A stretch of DNA of 64,000 bases from Paludibacteraceae bacterium (lineage in GTDB: Bacteria; Bacteroidota; Bacteroidia; Bacteroidales; Paludibacteraceae), in contig CAJOEJ010000018.1 of assembly GCA_905233375.1 (NCBI GenBank), forward strand, positions 1 through 64,000, in the 5' to 3' direction. Positions 40,748-47,973 of this stretch are shown here, in pieces (positions within the stretch are counted from its first letter, which is position 1; each line of letters begins with the position of its first letter). Under the pieces are notes generated by a model. It did not search any database, was not told the DNA's origin, and worked only from the letters and a program-made list of their open reading frames with translations. Both the position numbers and the translations under genes were made by a program.

Positions 40748-42148
40748 CTGCTTTGCGTTGTTGTAGCAGATGTCTTCGACCATCTGTTGAACGCGGGCTT
40801 TCTCGTAGTCGGTGTACGGGATCATGCCGTTCTCGATGTCATTGCCGAGAACGTTACAGAGCGTACGACGGAAATACTCATGACGCGGGTACGAGAGGAA
40901 GGAACGGCTGTCGGTCAACATACCGACGAGGCGGCTCAACAGACCGAGGTTCGAAAGCGCCATCATCTGCTTCTCCATGCCGTCTTTCTGATCGAGGAAC
41001 CACCAGCCGGAACCGAACTGAATCTTACCCGGTACAGAACCGTCCTGGAAGTTACCCAACATAGTTGCGATCACTTCGTTCGCGCAGGGGTTGAGGTTAT
41101 ACAGAATGGTCTTTGCCAGATGTCCTTCGCTGTTCATCTCATCGAGGAAATGACTCATCGCTTTTGCCGTCGTGAACTCACCAATAGAATCGAAACCGGT
41201 GTCTGCTCCAAGTTGGGCAAACATCTTCGAGTTATTGTTACGGATCGCGCCGTAGTGGTATTGCTGGGTCCAACCCGAAGCGTAGTCCATCTCTGCCTGA
41301 GCGTGTAGATAAGCGTGCTTATACTGACGAATCTCATAAGCGCTCAGCTCTTTACCTGCAAGCGCTTTCTCGAAGATTGCGTTGATCTCTGCGTCGGTGT
41401 ACGGCTCGTCGTAGAACTCCTCGATTCCGTGGTCGGAGAGACGGCAACCCATCGACTCAAAGAAGTCATGACGTTTCTGAAGCGCAGCTACCAAGTCGCA
41501 GAAATTGCGGATCTCCATGCCGGCTACTTGCGCCAGTTTCTCGATGTATGCTTTCCAAGTAGCGGCTTCGATGTTCATACCTGCGTCCGGACGCCAGGTC
41601 GGCAACATACGTACTTCCACTCTCTTATCGATCTTGAGCATCTTGTGCCATTCCAGCGAATCAGCAGGATCGTCGGTCGTGCAGACGAGTTCCACGCCGT
41701 AGTGTTTCATGAGTCCCTGCGGACAGAACTTCGGATCGTTGGCAATGAGGTCGTTGCACTTGTCATAGATAGCACGCGCGGTCTCGGGGTTCAGACGCTC
41801 CTCGATGCCGAAAGCGGTCTTGAGCTCCAGATGGGTCCAGTGGTACAGCGGATTGCGGAAGGTGTAAGGCACGGTCTCTGCCCATTTCTCAAATTTCTCC
41901 CAGTCGCTGGTGTCCTTGCCGGTGCAGTAACGCTCGTCCACTCCGTTCGAACGCATTGCGCGCCATTTGTAGTGGTCGCCCATGAGCCAGATCTGTGCGA
42001 TCGACTCGAAACGTTTGTTCTCGGCAACCATCCGCGGGATGAGGTGACAATGGTAGTCAATAATCGGCATGTGCTCTGCATGCTCGTGATACAACTCCTG
42101 TGCGGTCTGAGTTTGCAGCAGGAAATCTTTGTCCATGAAAGGCTTCAT
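40733..42148 (-). CDS. uxaC: Uronate isomerase
   Basis: 471 residues, full length. Isomerises galacturonate to tagaturonate (and glucuronate to fructuronate); amidohydrolase fold. The metal-binding IIDYHCHLIPRMVAENKRF (about 29-47), HWTHLELKTAFGI near 103, DSRSFLSYPRHEYFRRTLC near 412-430. First gene of the second leftward uronate unit, about 50 bp downstream of a -7 box. Its last residues (YFKF) and stop come from the AT-rich micro-repeat. Confidence 0.95.
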   Translation of the reverse strand: MKPFMDKDFLLQTQTAQELYHEHAEHMPIIDYHCHLIPRMVAENKRFESIAQIWLMGDHYKWRAMRSNGVDERYCTGKDTSDWEKFEKWAETVPYTFRNPLYHWTHLELKTAFGIEERLNPETARAIYDKCNDLIANDPKFCPQGLMKHYGVELVCTTDDPADSLEWHKMLKIDKRVEVRMLPTWRPDAGMNIEAATWKAYIEKLAQVAGMEIRNFCDLVAALQKRHDFFESMGCRLSDHGIEEFYDEPYTDAEINAIFEKALAGKELSAYEIRQYKHAYLHAQAEMDYASGWTQQYHYGAIRNNNSKMFAQLGADTGFDSIGEFTTAKAMSHFLDEMNSEGHLAKTILYNLNPCANEVIATMLGNFQDGSVPGKIQFGSGWWFLDQKDGMEKQMMALSNLGLLSRLVGMLTDSRSFLSYPRHEYFRRTLCNVLGNDIENGMIPYTDYEKARVQQMVEDICYNNAKQYFKF

Positions 42149-42196
42149 ACTATAAAGAATTTAAAGATTAAATGTTCGTGCGTTTCATATCGGGTG

Positions 42197-42219
42197 CAAA
42201 GATACTCATTTTTTTGCAA
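42197..42219 (-). promoter_or_regulatory. Probable promoter of uxaC-kdgK-eda-exuT
   Basis: TATCTTTG (42197-42204) on the minus strand in the usual position, but no TTG at 20 bp; the nearest is at 42217-42219, 12 bp away. The weak -33 may mean activator dependence. Confidence 0.55.
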
Positions 42220-42319
42220 ATACATGTAGAAAAATTGACGTTTTTTTTCCACTTCGTGCATTTTTTGTCACTCCCTATTAATCACGCGCGCGTAAAGGGG
42301 AAAAAACCGCCTATATACA

Positions 42320-42349
42320 AAAACACAGGAACGTGAATTCCTGTGTTTT
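42320..42349 (-). terminator. Terminator of uxaB-uxaA
   Basis: AAAACACAGGAA/TTCCTGTGTTTT with a 6-nt loop, perfect 12-bp stem, 33 bp after the uxaA stop. Confidence 0.9.
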
Positions 42350-42381
42350 CGTCTTTCCGCCATGCGGATCATTGGGGACGG

Positions 42382-43863
42382 TTACAGCGTGACGCCGTTC
42401 TTGAAGATGGAAATCTCGTGGTAGCCGTTCTTCTCGTTATTGGTCTTGGCGCCGTTAGCCACTTCGATCACGAACTCGGCAAAGCGGCGTGCCACCTCTT
42501 CCATCGGCTCGCCTTCGGCGATGACACCCGCGTTGAAGTCGATCCAGTTCGGTTTGTTGTTATACAGGTTCGAATTGGTGGAAATCTTCATGGTCGGAAC
42601 ATAGGTCCCGAACGGCGTGCCGCGTCCGGTGGTGAACAGAACCATATGACATCCGCAGGAAGCGAGTGCCGTCGAAGCAACGAGGTCGTTACCCGGCGCA
42701 GACAACAGGTTCAACCCCTTCACCTGGAGCCGCTCGCCATATGCCATCACGCCGCGTACGAGCGATGCGCCGCATTTCTGGGTGCAACCGAGCGCTTTGT
42801 CCTCCAGCGTGGAGATACCGCCGGCTTTGTTGCCCGGACTCGGGTTCTCGCCTACCGGTTCGCCGTGACTCAGGAAATAGTCCTTGAAGTCGTTGATGAG
42901 ATGAACCGTCTGGTCGAACAGTTCGCGGGTGGCGCAACGGTCCATGAGGATGGTCTCCGCGCCGAACATCTCCGGCACTTCGGTCAGTACGGTCGTTCCG
43001 CCCTGCGCTACCAGCCAATCGGACAGACAGCCGAGAAGCGGGTTCGCGGTAATACCGCTGAATCCGTCCGATCCGCCGCACTTGAGTCCCACACGCAGTT
43101 CGCTCAGTGGCACCTCAACACGCTGATCCTGTTGCGTTTTGGCGAACAGCTCACGCAGGATAGGCATGCAGTACTCCACCTCGTCGCCCTGAATCTTCTG
43201 GGTCACAACGAATTGGACGCGTTCCTCGTCTATCTCTCCGCAGAACTCCTTGAAGACATCGGGCTGGTTGTTCTCGCACCCGAGAGAAACGACTAATATC
43301 GCTCCCGCGTTCGGATGATGAATCATGTCGCGCAGGATCTTCTTCGTGTTCTCGTGGTCGTCGCCCAACTGCGAACAGCCGTAGTTATGCTTGAACGCGA
43401 AGATATTGTCCGCGCCGGTCTCCTGACGGAGACGCTCCGCACAGCGCTCGATGATACCGTTGACGCACCCTACGGTCGGAATGATCCACACTTCGTTGCG
43501 GATACCCACCTGCCCGTCTTTGCGGCGGTAGCCCATGAACGTACGGTGCTCGTCGGGGATGTTGAGTACCACCTCCTTGGGATGATACTCGTACGAGAGG
43601 AGTCCGGCAAGGTTCGTCTTGATGTTGTTCTCGTTCATCCACGAACCGGCTTTCTTCGCCTCCTTGGCATGACCGATCGGGAAGCCGTATTTGATCACGT
43701 TCTCCCCTTCGGCAAGATCCTTGATAGCGATCTTGTGTCCCGCCGGAACGTCTTCGAGCACGGTGATCTGCTTGCCGTCCACTTCGATAACGGCTCCCTT
43801 GGACTGCGGTTGTATGGCTACAACCACATTGTCCGCAGGATTGATTTTCAGAATATTAGTCAT
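42382..43863 (-). CDS. uxaA: Altronate dehydratase
   Basis: 493 residues. Dehydrates D-altronate to KDG. The N-terminal SAF domain (about 1-90, KINPADNVVVAIQPQSKG, KIAIKDLAEGENVIKYG) and C-terminal catalytic domain (GYRRKDGQVGIRNEVWIIPTVGCVN, quoted in part, about 108-130; ECGGSDGFSG-like KCGGSDGFSGITANP near 262-276; QKCGASLVRGVMAYG near 372) are both complete, as in E. coli UxaA. Start ATG at 43863 or, two codons earlier, 43869. It follows uxaB with a 40-bp gap containing a GTACAAAGG micro-repeat. Confidence 0.95.
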   Translation of the reverse strand: MTNILKINPADNVVVAIQPQSKGAVIEVDGKQITVLEDVPAGHKIAIKDLAEGENVIKYGFPIGHAKEAKKAGSWMNENNIKTNLAGLLSYEYHPKEVVLNIPDEHRTFMGYRRKDGQVGIRNEVWIIPTVGCVNGIIERCAERLRQETGADNIFAFKHNYGCSQLGDDHENTKKILRDMIHHPNAGAILVVSLGCENNQPDVFKEFCGEIDEERVQFVVTQKIQGDEVEYCMPILRELFAKTQQDQRVEVPLSELRVGLKCGGSDGFSGITANPLLGCLSDWLVAQGGTTVLTEVPEMFGAETILMDRCATRELFDQTVHLINDFKDYFLSHGEPVGENPSPGNKAGGISTLEDKALGCTQKCGASLVRGVMAYGERLQVKGLNLLSAPGNDLVASTALASCGCHMVLFTTGRGTPFGTYVPTMKISTNSNLYNNKPNWIDFNAGVIAEGEPMEEVARRFAEFVIEVANGAKTNNEKNGYHEISIFKNGVTL

Positions 43864-43875
43864 AATCATTTACGC

Positions 43876-43910
43876 CCTTTGTACATTGTACATTGTCCCT
43901 TTGTCCCTTA
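43876..43910 (-). repeat. GTACAAAGG micro-repeat between uxaB and uxaA
   Basis: On the minus strand AAGGGACAAAGGGACAATG then TACAATGTACAAAGG. It includes the uxaB stop codon. Confidence 0.8.
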
Positions 43911-45440
43911 AAAGAGGCTTTTGATCTTGGCTACGAGGTTCTCCACTTTGTCCGCAGCCAGCATCAACTGTACCGTCTCAAGCATGCCTATTCGCTCGAT
44001 GGACTCGAGGTAGAGCTCTACCATGTCGGTCAGACCCGGGATCTCGTTGAGATTCTGCTTGGACTCTTTCCAGATGATATCGGTAGCGCCGAGCACGCCT
44101 TCCGCCACTTTGCGCTTGTCGCCGGTAGCCCAGAGCTCTTTGAGCAGATCCATGATCTCCTGTGCATCGTTCGGCTCGATGGGGGCGCCGTCGGCACGTA
44201 CACCACCCTTGTAATAGGTAATGATAGCCGCCAGACCCAGAACGAGTCCCTTCGGCAGTTCGCCCTTGCGCTCCAGATAAACCTTCAAGCCCGGCAGGTC
44301 GCGGGTCTCGAATTTCGGGAACGAGTTGAGCATGATGCTGGTCACGGCGTGATCCACGTACGGGTTGTTGAAACGCTCCAGAACGCTCTCGCCATATGCC
44401 TTCAGCTCTTCTTTCGGCAGGTTCAGGGTCTCAAGCAGCTCCTCGAACATCACCTTGTGGATATATTTGCCGAGCACCTCGTGGTTGCAGGCATCGCGGA
44501 CGATGTTCACACCGCTGAGGTAGGTCACAGGGCTGAGGACGGTGTGAGGACCGTTGAGCAGCGTCACTTTGCGCTCGTGGTACGGTTTCTCGGACTCCGC
44601 GATGAGCACGTTCAAACCGGCTTTGTTGGCAGGGAACTCGGCTTCGAGCTCCTCGATAGACATGTTCTCCGGTTTCTCGATCACCCAGAGGTGGAAGATC
44701 TCCGCTTGAACAACGAGGTTGTCGTTGTAGCCCACTTTCTCCTGAATAGCGGCAATGTCCTTGCGCGGGAAGCCCGGAACGATACGGTCCACTAGCGTTG
44801 CGCAGACATAGTTGTATTTCTCAAACCACTCCTTGAATCCTTCGTAGTCTGCTCCGAAATCGTCTTTCCACAGCTCGATATACTTGCGGATACAGTCTTT
44901 GAGGTGGTGTCCGTTCAGGAAAATCAACTCACACGGCATGAAGATCAGGCCCTTGGTCGGATCGCCGTTGAACGTCTTGTAACGGCGGAAGAGCAGCTGG
45001 ACCAGCTTGCCAGGATAAGCGCTCGCAGGAGCGTCTGTGAACTTGCAACTCGGGTCGAAGGTGATACCTGCCTCGGTCGTGTTGGAGATGACGAAACGGA
45101 TCTCCGGTTGCTCGGCAAGCGCCATGTAAGCCCAGTTCTGGGTGTACGGATTCAACGCACGCGAGATCACGTCAATACGCTCCAGCGAGTTAACCGCCTC
45201 GCCTTTGAGACGTCCCTGCAGGTTCACGTGGTACAAGCAGTCCTGTCCGTTGAGCCACTCGACCATTCCTTTGTCAATAGGCTGAACGACCACTACCGAA
45301 CCGTTGAAGTTCGTCTTGGCATTCATGTTCCAAACGATCCAATCCACAAAAGCGCGGAGGAAGTTACCTTCACCAAACTGGATAATTCTTTCGGGCGCTA
45401 CGCTCTTCGGCGCGGTCCACTTGTTAAGTGCTTTTTTCAT
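43908..45440 (-). CDS. uxaB: Tagaturonate reductase
   Basis: 510 residues. NAD(H)-dependent reduction of tagaturonate to altronate; long-chain mannitol dehydrogenase fold. N-terminal Rossmann region starting RIIQFGEGNFLRAFVDWIV (about 18-36), NTTEAGITFDPSC near 132 and the C-terminal domain with KVTLLNGPHTVLSPVTYLSG (about 297-316), where the Lys/His-containing active site lies. First gene of the uronate locus with its own promoter. Confidence 0.93.
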   Translation of the reverse strand: MKKALNKWTAPKSVAPERIIQFGEGNFLRAFVDWIVWNMNAKTNFNGSVVVVQPIDKGMVEWLNGQDCLYHVNLQGRLKGEAVNSLERIDVISRALNPYTQNWAYMALAEQPEIRFVISNTTEAGITFDPSCKFTDAPASAYPGKLVQLLFRRYKTFNGDPTKGLIFMPCELIFLNGHHLKDCIRKYIELWKDDFGADYEGFKEWFEKYNYVCATLVDRIVPGFPRKDIAAIQEKVGYNDNLVVQAEIFHLWVIEKPENMSIEELEAEFPANKAGLNVLIAESEKPYHERKVTLLNGPHTVLSPVTYLSGVNIVRDACNHEVLGKYIHKVMFEELLETLNLPKEELKAYGESVLERFNNPYVDHAVTSIMLNSFPKFETRDLPGLKVYLERKGELPKGLVLGLAAIITYYKGGVRADGAPIEPNDAQEIMDLLKELWATGDKRKVAEGVLGATDIIWKESKQNLNEIPGLTDMVELYLESIERIGMLETVQLMLAADKVENLVAKIKSLF

Positions 45441-45561
45441 AAATAGAACTATTTAGTTAAACGAAAATATATTCCTTATTATTAACGGGATGTCTTCCTT
45501 ATTATTTAATGAGATGCATTCATTTTTCATGGGGGAAATATGTCCACACATAATTCCGCTG

Positions 45562-45592
45562 CAAAGGTACAAAAAATAATTGGAATATGCAA
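45562..45592 (-). promoter_or_regulatory. Promoter of uxaB-uxaA
   Basis: Minus strand TTG (45590-45592), 20 bp, TACCTTTG (45562-45569); leader about 115 nt. Confidence 0.85.
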
Positions 45593-45692
45593 GAGTTTCC
45601 ACATTAAATGTCAATTTTTCTCCAATTTTCATTGTTTGCGGCAGGATCCGAGAGTCCACTTTTGGGGCAAATTTTAGTACGAGACCAGAATT

Positions 45693-45736
45693 ATCACCTA
45701 CTAATCACCTACTAATCACCTACTAATTACCTAGTA
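45693..45736. repeat. 11-bp tandem repeat, four units
   Basis: ATCACCTACTA three times (45693-45725), then ATTACCTAGTA. Same period and a shared ACTAAT core with 17699-17753. Confidence 0.85.
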
Positions 45737-46013
45737 ACAACATACTGATTTCATACTATGGTCTGGGAAAATTGTGGGATTTTTTTTGCCTTGACGAGAA
45801 TCGAGAAGAGAGCCCGCCTCCCAGGCGGGACAATGAACGAAAAGACAAAGAGCAAAGCGAACAAAGAAGAGGGACGATGGACGGATACAAGAGAAAACGC
45901 CGAACGGAAGGAGAATGACGACAACACAGGGAACATGGGACACTTGGCGGAACATCGCCAAGCACTAGACCGAAGGAACGAGAAGGGACGAAAGGGCAAA
46001 GAGTAAAGAAAAA

Positions 46014-46036
46014 CGCCCGAGGGGTTAGCTCGGGCG
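46014..46036 (-). terminator. Terminator of small secreted protein B
   Basis: CGCCCGAG/CTCGGGCG with a 7-nt loop, followed on the minus strand by TTTTTC. Confidence 0.88.
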
Positions 46037-46062
46037 AGAAAAAGATAATAGTACTGAGATAT

Positions 46063-46413
46063 TTATTGACATGATGCACTCGCTATACGCAAATAATATG
46101 TTTTTCCATTTTCAGGGACAGATATTTCATTTGTACAAGCAGATTTGTGTCCTTTAGTAATACTAACAGTCTTCGTTGCTACACATTCGCGCGTTTGTGC
46201 ATCATATACACGAACCACCACAGAAATATCCTCGGTCGCTTCTTTTGTTAATGTCACATATGTAGATACATGACCACGTTCAGAAACACGAATCGGACTT
46301 TCTAATGTTACTACAACATTGTCCTTACTTCCATAAACACGACATGTCGTATCATCAGCAAATAATCCAATACTGAAAACACATGCCATTAACATTATCA
46401 TCAATTTTTTCAT
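46063..46413 (-). CDS. Small secreted cysteine-containing protein, paralogue B
   Basis: 116 residues. Signal peptide MKKLMIMLMACVFSIGLFA, mature start DDTTCRVYGSKDNVVVTLE, a Thr/Val-rich beta region with STYVTLTKEATEDISVVVRV (about 50-69), CVATKTVSI near 77, KSACTNEISV near 91 and C-terminal SASCQ. Paralogue of the protein at 24506-24859 (same length, Cys placement and mature N-terminus). It has its own promoter, a leader of about 270 nt with a long-range stem, and the same hairpin element immediately before the start. Function unknown; a small secreted beta-sandwich is my best description. Confidence 0.75.
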   Translation of the reverse strand: MKKLMIMLMACVFSIGLFADDTTCRVYGSKDNVVVTLESPIRVSERGHVSTYVTLTKEATEDISVVVRVYDAQTRECVATKTVSITKGHKSACTNEISVPENGKTYYLRIASASCQ

Positions 46414-46418
46414 GAAAT

Positions 46419-46450
46419 TTGTTGGCGGTTATATCCCATCGCCTCGTCGG
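46419..46450 (-). promoter_or_regulatory. Conserved hairpin leader before the small secreted protein, copy 2
   Basis: Minus strand CGACGAGGCGATGG through ATATAACCGCCAACAA, 5-6 nt before the ATG. It differs from copy 1 at three or four positions, all outside the GGCG/CGCC stem. Confidence 0.75.
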
Positions 46451-46689
46451 TTTTAAATAATTAAACAAGTATATATCTCATAACAAAAAGAAATATGAGC
46501 GCTTCCTTATCCCCATCGAGGCTGTAGGAAATGCCCATTAAGTCGATAAGTCACGCCCATATACACTATGGACGCTTGCTGACTTATTTTTGACTTAATT
46601 CAAAACTTCCTACATTTCGATGGGTCAAATAAATCGCAAACGCGAAATTCAATATGTCTTGAAAATGAGACTATTCTCAAATTCGAGTG
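46451..46689 (-). ncRNA. Long structured 5' leader of small secreted protein B
   Basis: The transcript from the promoter at 46690 can fold nested stems: CCCATCGA (46512-46519)/TCGATGGG (46617-46624), GTAGGAA (46524-46530)/TTCCTAC (46607-46613), ATTAAGTC (46537-46544)/GACTTAAT (46592-46599), ATAAGTCA (46546-46553)/TGACTTAT (46580-46587) and a CCATA/TATGG tip. About 36 base pairs over 113 nt. Confidence 0.65.
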
Positions 46690-46720
46690 CAAAGGTACAA
46701 CATTTTTTTTATATATGCAA
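46690..46720 (-). promoter_or_regulatory. Promoter of small secreted protein B
   Basis: Minus strand TTG (46718-46720), 20 bp, TACCTTTG (46690-46697). Confidence 0.85.
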
Positions 46721-46956
46721 ATAAAAGAGGAGAAATTTGTCAAAAATTATCCATATTATCATTATCATTCGTCCAAAATGTCCCAAAATGATTCAAAAAA
46801 GAGAAAATCACGCGGAGGAGACCTTTGTCAGATGGCCTCCGACCCAACGAACGATGAATGAAACCGGCATCCATGCCGCTGGAAAGAGACAAAAAGAAAC
46901 AAAAGGAGATAAAAAGAGACAAAAACACACAAATTGACAAAAAATAACGTGTGTGC
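46721..46956. other. Purine-rich non-coding spacer
   Basis: No gene. Contains a GGAGG...CCTCC inverted repeat near 46816-46840, CGGCAT/ATGCCG at 46865-46878 and an imperfect GAGACAAAAAG-type repeat (46884-46925). Confidence 0.55.
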
Positions 46957-46987
46957 TTGCGTATGTCAAAAAAAAGTTGTAACTTTG
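46957..46987 (+). promoter_or_regulatory. Promoter of the beta-barrel/giant-protein operon
   Basis: TTG (46957-46959), 20 bp, TAACTTTG (46980-46987). Confidence 0.87.
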
Positions 46988-47012
46988 CGCCCGATTTGGA
47001 AATTTAGTACTG

Positions 47013-47936
47013 ATGAGAAAACTTTTTATCTATAAAACACTCCTCTTTATACTGCTGCTTTCTGCGGGTACGGGTGTATCTGCGCGCAACAGGTGGAGTC
47101 TGGATGAGGACAATTATCATTTCGGCTTTGTTACCGTCGGCGCGGGTTATACCTCCCTCAGTTACAAATCGGGCGATATCTCCGCCCAGGGCGGTGTAGG
47201 CTATCTTGCCGGGTTCGGTTACGAGTTCCGCCGCCATAACGCGTGGGTGAGTGCCGCTCTGCAATTCCAGCGTCTGGGTTCGGAGTTGAATATCAACGAC
47301 TATATGTATATACCTCCCGTCGGAGGTCTGGATGATATGGGACGCGTGGTGAAGGAGTACCGCTATACCATTCACCAGCACGACCAGCAGAACTGGATGA
47401 CGCTGGACATCCCGGTGGTGGCAGGTTATTACAACAACGGTTTCTATATCGGCGCCGGTTTCAAAGTGGCTCTTCCGGTCTATACCGCCGGCAAGGTGAC
47501 CGGCAGTTATGATATCGATGCCGTCTATGACCGCTACGTAGGTATCGCAAGCGATATCCATTACTACAAGACCTATCCGTACGAAGGCTCCATGTCCCGT
47601 TATCCGCTCCGTCCGATGGTTTCGGTCGTCGGAGAGGTGGGTTTTGACTTCCTTTCTCTGATGAGCTCCAACGACCTGATATGCCACGTGCTGAAATTAG
47701 GTGTCTATTTCGAATACGGTCTGAACACCGTCAAGACAAGCCCTATTTCGGAGGAGGTGACGATTAATCCCCAGAATATAACCGACGCCACCATCAACCC
47801 GTATTATGCGACGGAGAAAGGTGCACTGAGTCACACCGTTCCGTATCTGGTGGGTGCCAAATTAACGTATATGATCGGCGGAAGTCGCAGCGCGACAGCT
47901 ACCTGGCACAAGGGATGCCAGTGCTACGGGTATTGA
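47013..47936 (+). CDS. Outer-membrane beta-barrel protein
   Basis: 307 residues. Signal peptide (about 1-24, ending VSA), then alternating amphipathic strands: FGFVTVGAGYTSLSY near 37, YLAGFGYEFRRHNAWVSAAL near 64, VVAGYYNNGFYIGAGFKVAL near 138, PMVSVVGEVGFDF near 203 and HTVPYLVGAKLTYMIGG near the C-terminus. It resembles Bacteroidota OmpA-like/PorT-type barrels without the OmpA domain. It lies 37 bp upstream of the giant T9SS protein with no terminator between, so it is probably its dedicated outer-membrane partner (inference). Confidence 0.75.
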   Translation: MRKLFIYKTLLFILLLSAGTGVSARNRWSLDEDNYHFGFVTVGAGYTSLSYKSGDISAQGGVGYLAGFGYEFRRHNAWVSAALQFQRLGSELNINDYMYIPPVGGLDDMGRVVKEYRYTIHQHDQQNWMTLDIPVVAGYYNNGFYIGAGFKVALPVYTAGKVTGSYDIDAVYDRYVGIASDIHYYKTYPYEGSMSRYPLRPMVSVVGEVGFDFLSLMSSNDLICHVLKLGVYFEYGLNTVKTSPISEEVTINPQNITDATINPYYATEKGALSHTVPYLVGAKLTYMIGGSRSATATWHKGCQCYGY

Positions 47937-47937
47937 T

Positions 47938-47972
47938 AGTTTAAAGTGGAAAGTTGAAAGAAATAGAAAGTT
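47938..47972 (+). repeat. AGTTTAAAG-type micro-repeat before the giant gene
   Basis: AGTTTAAAGTGGAAAGTTGA followed by AAGAAATAGAAAG. Fills the gap between two co-oriented genes, as at 59429-59466 and 60752-60801. Confidence 0.65.
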
Positions 47973-47973
47973 A

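Larger units (their letters stand above)
45441..46062. other. Non-coding region between uxaB and the small secreted protein
   Basis: About 620 bp. Holds the uxaB promoter, GGGGCAAA (45664-45671), four 11-bp tandem repeats (45693-45736), a purine-rich stretch with CCCGCCT/AGGCGGG palindrome near 45813-45829, and the terminator at 46014-46036. Open frames across it are low-complexity in every direction and I do not accept them. Confidence 0.65.

Noticed and set aside
45751..46079. Overlapping frames of 76-107 codons on both strands
   Set aside because: They arise from a stop-poor purine/pyrimidine-biased stretch that also contains the terminator and 11-bp repeats; the translations look like Ser/Phe or Glu/Lys simple sequence.
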